This document shows, piece after piece, positions 30,828 through 33,540 of a stretch of DNA of 33,540 nucleotides (its first letter is position 1; every line of letters starts with the position of its first letter). The notes beneath the pieces were generated by a model. It saw nothing but the letters and a program-made list of their open reading frames with translations. It was not told the origin of the DNA and made no database searches. The DNA is taken from contig NZ_RCVR01000046.1 in assembly GCF_016107305.1 (NCBI RefSeq), forward strand, positions 1-33,540, in the 5' to 3' direction. This stretch comes from Roseomonas sp. KE2513 (GTDB taxonomy: Bacteria; Pseudomonadota; Alphaproteobacteria; Acetobacterales; Acetobacteraceae). The position numbers and the translations under genes were made by a program.

Positions 30828-31590
30828 TCGATGCTGAGGTGGCACCGTTTTGGGAGCGAGCACCGGCACAAAGGGGCCTCCTCCAGTCTGAGGTTTCGTC
30901 ACCCGTTTGTCGGACACGGCATGGGCGTCCCGGATTTTCCAGCCGATGTGCTGCAGCTATTCGCTGCTGACTGGACCGGTCCAACTATGTTCACTTCACC
31001 CTTTTCTCGACCAGGTTGCCGGCTTGCGAAGTCAGCCGGCCACGCTTCCATCCCATCAGACGCGCATTGTAGGCGAGAGCAGCATTGTCTCTCGCGCGAG
31101 GAAAAGCGCCAAGAGCTGTGCTGGATGGGGAGCGATCGGCTGGAACTCTGGCATCAGCCCAGGCTTGTGCCGACCCAGAGCATGCCCCTCAGTTTGCTTC
31201 AGTAGCGCCGCCACGACCACGTTCAACTGGCGCGGCAGCGTGCCCAGGCAACTCAGTCTTTGATCCATTCCTAATTTGGCAACCCGCGAGCGCGGATCGA
31301 ATGTCCGGTTTAGCCGCGCTTGCCGGTTGATGACCGGGAGAGGAGAGGGGGCGCGCTATCGGGCGTGAGCAAGGAGGACGCGCCCTCTTCCGTCCGGAAA
31401 GCGGGATTGCATGGTTGCTGGCTACGGTTCAGTTCAGCCTCAGCCTGTTTCACTGCCGCACTCGACCCGAACTGGACGTCCCATAGCACGTCGGATGGTC
31501 GGGTTTTGGCCGATAGCGGCAGTTCCGCTTCCAGGCGAAGGATCCGGGGAAAACGGCCGTCGGTCGATGTGCCATCCCTGAGTTGATTGT
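30828..31590. other. gene-poor gap of about 0.76 kb
   Basis: No frame here looks like a known protein. The longest open stretches (minus strand 31056-31268 and both strands of 31310-31618) have no recognisable motif and no good ribosome site. The base composition is lower in GC than the flanks. It may hold decayed mobile DNA and the promoter of the LysR gene. Confidence 0.3.
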
Positions 31591-31620
31591 GTGTGCGGGA
31601 AGGATGAGCCATGCTCAACC

Positions 31621-32250
31621 GTGCCTCTGAACCGGACCGATCTTGCCGACTACAGCTACTTCCTGGCGATAGCGAGGCATCGCAGCTTCCGGCGCGCCGG
31701 GCTTGAGCTGGGCGTCAGCGCCTCGGCGCTTAGTCACGCACTGAAGGGGCTGGAGACGCGCGTCGGGATCCGATTGCTGAACCGCACCAACCGGAGCGTC
31801 ACGCTGACGGCGGCTGGGGAGGAGTTGCAGGCAGCGATCTGCGGCCCGTTCGATGAGATCGAGCAGGCGGTTGATCGGCTCAATCGATACCGCGATGCGC
31901 CGACCGGCCAGATCCGCATCAACGTCGCCAGTGACGCGGCGAGCCTGCTGATCGGTCCCGTCCTGCCCGCGTTCGTCGAACGCTATCCGGACGTGGAACT
32001 CGACGTCGCGGTCAGCAACCATCTGATCGACGTGACTGATGGAGGGTTCGACGCCGGTGTCCGCTATGGCGGCACCGTGCCGGCTGACATGGTGGCGCAG
32101 CGGCTTTCGGCGGACATACGCTGGGTGGTCGCCGGCTCTCCAGCCTATCTCGACCATCATGGCGCCCCCACGCACCCTGACGACCTTGTCGGCCACCGTT
32201 GCCTGCGCTTCCGGATCGGAGACGATAGTATCTACCGGTGGGAACTAGGG
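31621..32250 (+). pseudogene. LysR family transcriptional regulator, cut by an IS630-type element
   Basis: About 210 codons remain of a usual 290-300. The N-terminal HTH is intact (LADYSYFLAIARHRSFRRAG, LGVSASALSHALKGLETRVG), followed by the linker helix and the first part of the effector domain (APTGQIRINVASDAASLLIG, YPDVELDVAVSNHLIDVTDG). The GTG at 31621 fits the family start, though a GTG at 31591 is in frame. After YRWELG the sequence turns into an IS terminal repeat, and no LysR C-terminus is found on the far side. The product could still bind DNA but lacks the second half of its effector domain. Confidence 0.8.
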
Positions 32251-32268
32251 CCTGTTATACTAACCGCC

Positions 32269-32826
32269 TCAGAGTTTGACCTGTGCCCAGGAGCGGCGGG
32301 TGATGGAGGCGATCTGCTCGGGTGCGCTGCTCAGGGTGGACCAGGCATGGCAGCAAGCATCGACGATGGCGTCGTAACTGTCCCAGACGCGGTGGCTGAG
32401 CAGGTTCCGGCGCAGGAACTCCCAGACGTTCTCGACCGGGTTCAACTCGGGTGCGTAGCGCGGCAGCGGGAGCAAGCTGATGTTCTCGGGCAGGCGCAGC
32501 CTGGGTGAGGTGTGCCAGCCAGCACCGTCGAGCACGAGAACGGCGTGCGCGCCCTGGGCCACGCAGCGGCTGATCTCGGCCAGGTGGATGTTCATGGCCT
32601 CCACGTTGACCTCAGGCAGCACGACAGCCGCCCCGACGGCGCGCTCGGGGCAGACCGCGCCGAAGAGCCAGGCCCAGGTGTAGCGATGGTCGCGCACGGC
32701 ACGTGGGCGCGTGCCTCGCTTGGCCCAGATCCGTGTCAACGTGCCCTGCTGGCCGACGCGAGCTTCGTCCATAAACCAGATCTCAAGAGGTGTGCCGGTG
32801 GCGACCTCGTGGGCAACCTCCTTCAC
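32269..32826 (-). CDS. IS630 transposase, second frame (DDE catalytic domain)
   Basis: 185 residues carrying the catalytic triad: LEIWFMDEARVGQQGTLTRI (first Asp), HAVLVLDGAGWHTSPRLRLP (second Asp) and LPRYAPELNPVENVWEFLRR (Glu). The GTG start overlaps the stop of the first frame. It is probably made as a fusion by a -1 shift at a TTTTAAGGGGGC run near 32840-32850: there FKGG-type sequence leads into FTDRVKEVAHEV, joining both halves in the standard family order. The catalytic residues are intact, so the element may still move. Confidence 0.85.
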   Translation of the reverse strand: MKEVAHEVATGTPLEIWFMDEARVGQQGTLTRIWAKRGTRPRAVRDHRYTWAWLFGAVCPERAVGAAVVLPEVNVEAMNIHLAEISRCVAQGAHAVLVLDGAGWHTSPRLRLPENISLLPLPRYAPELNPVENVWEFLRRNLLSHRVWDSYDAIVDACCHAWSTLSSAPEQIASITRRSWAQVKL

Positions 32827-33329
32827 CCGATCAGTGAAGCCCCCTTAAAAGCCGCCTGCGCGGCGAGGTCACTCTGCGGGTGCTGGGGTCGCACGGAAAG
32901 ACGACGGAAGCGCAGCGTGGCCAGCAGCTTGCCGACCGTGCGCTCGTGCAAACTTACCCTAAACTCGCTCCCGATCCGCTCCTGCAGGTCGCGGCAGCGC
33001 CAGCGCACAACGCCGTCCCGCTCCAGGTCCGGTCCATCCTCCACCCAGCGGGCCACCATCGCCTCCTGCGCGTTCGAGAGCCGTGGCGCCGGACCCGGAG
33101 CACGCCGGTTCACCAGCCCGGCAAGCCCTTCATCGTTGTAGCGGTGTACCCAGTCGCGAAGCGTCTGCCGATCCATACCGCAGCTTTCGGCTGCCTCCTC
33201 GCGGGACGATCCCTCTAGCACCAGTGCGATCGCCAGCATCCGGCGTGCAGCACTTGCATCACGGCTCCGCGCCGCTGACTTCCGAAGCTCGGCCGCCGAG
33301 AGATCCTGCCGCGTGATCGCCAGCGCCAT
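32823..33329 (-). CDS. IS630 transposase, first frame (helix-turn-helix part)
   Basis: 168 residues with two HTH regions: ARRMLAIALVLEGSSREEAA and ESCGMDRQTLRDWVHRYNDE near 29-70, then a winged part with DLQERIGSEFRVSLHERTVG near 113-132. This is the DNA-binding half of IS630 transposases. The frame runs out 14 codons after the likely slippery site; the sequence in the -1 frame continues the protein. Confidence 0.85.
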   Translation of the reverse strand: MALAITRQDLSAAELRKSAARSRDASAARRMLAIALVLEGSSREEAAESCGMDRQTLRDWVHRYNDEGLAGLVNRRAPGPAPRLSNAQEAMVARWVEDGPDLERDGVVRWRCRDLQERIGSEFRVSLHERTVGKLLATLRFRRLSVRPQHPQSDLAAQAAFKGASLIG

Positions 33330-33427
33330 CTCAACCTCCCAAACCAGCCCTCAGGAGGAGCGAATCACAACCGCCGCACGGACGGGATCACATCCGAGTC
33401 AGTGGCCAAGGCGGTTGGTATTAGCGC

Positions 33428-33540
33428 CTGAATCCTTGGCAAGGTGCCTGCGTTCTCTGGCCTTTTGGAGAACGGGATGGTGACCTTCCTCCGTAGAAGC
33501 GGTCCGCCGGTAAAGTGAGTCCGGCAGATCTGTGGAGGGC
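33428..33540. other. right edge, nothing recognised
   Basis: A 113-base stretch beyond the IS630 element. It does not continue the LysR gene. A short plus-strand frame (MVTFLRRSGPPVK) is visible but has no known relative to me. Confidence 0.2.

Larger units (their letters stand above)
32251..33427 (-). mobile_element. IS630-family insertion sequence
   Basis: About 1.18 kb. Terminal repeats TTATACTAACCGCCTC at 32255-32270 and the complement of 33408-33423 (TAATACCAACCGCCTT on the minus strand) agree at 13 of 16 positions. Two overlapping minus-strand frames encode the transposase. A TA target duplication, expected for IS630, is not clean on the left. Confidence 0.75.

Noticed and set aside
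31310-31618. Overlapping frames on both strands before the LysR gene
   Set aside because: Neither shows a motif, a ribosome site or membrane segments. They are kept only as part of the gene-poor gap.
1-33540. CRISPR array, rRNA or tRNA genes, phage or plasmid replication genes
   Set aside because: I saw no regularly spaced repeats, no cloverleaf-like sequence I could support and no replication, integrase or capsid gene. Subtle tRNA-like sequences cannot be excluded by eye.

Overview
The window looks like an accessory stretch of a high-GC alphaproteobacterial genome. The family mix suggests a Roseomonas-like member of the Acetobacteraceae or a relative, but this rests on gene content and codon use, not on a marker gene. 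I saw no rRNA, tRNA or CRISPR array.

Layout. (1) 162-1987: two head-to-head DJ-1/PfpI-family genes, a putatively exported cysteine hydratase-like protein and a GlxA-type AraC regulator. (2) 1985-3330: decayed DNA with an IS3-family tail, a truncated DUF6130-like gene preceded by a 58-codon ORF, a frameshifted ohr and a broken histidine kinase end. (3) 3331-17583: a catabolic island. A ten-gene minus-strand operon, mostly joined by stop/start overlaps, runs E1-alpha, E1-beta, SDR, amidohydrolase, SDR, binding protein, livH, livM, livG, livF. Diverging from it are a GntR/FCD regulator and an uncharacterised protein built of two copies of a GSHGG-containing module. Next come an IclR regulator and, divergently, a ThDP-dependent decarboxylase/synthase-like enzyme and a Bug/TctC binding protein. 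(4) 17585-20957: an IS graveyard with remnants of at least five transposase types. (5) 21297-30827: an ion-homeostasis block. An XRE-DUF4118 fusion protein diverges from a CPA2 K+/H+ antiporter (YbaL/KefC type), followed by a small membrane protein, PtsN-type EIIA and a complete Mrp Na+/H+ antiporter with fused MrpA-MrpB. A perfect 19-bp palindrome sits in the divergent promoter. (6) 30828-33540: a gene-poor gap, a LysR gene cut by an IS630-family element, and that element.

How it may work together (inference). In the catabolic island, import by the Liv-type ABC system (and perhaps the Bug protein) would feed two oxidoreductases, a lactonase-like amidohydrolase and two different ThDP enzymes. 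No E2/E3 acyltransferase-dehydrogenase genes accompany the E1 pair, so its reaction is open. The regulators have candidate operators: two TKGCATACCA-type boxes 52 bp apart for GntR and two inverted repeats about two helical turns apart for IclR. In the second block, the antiporters and PtsN point to coordinated K+, Na+ and pH control. The best candidates for undescribed biology are the duplicated GSHGG protein with its neighbours and the membrane-bound XRE-DUF4118 protein.
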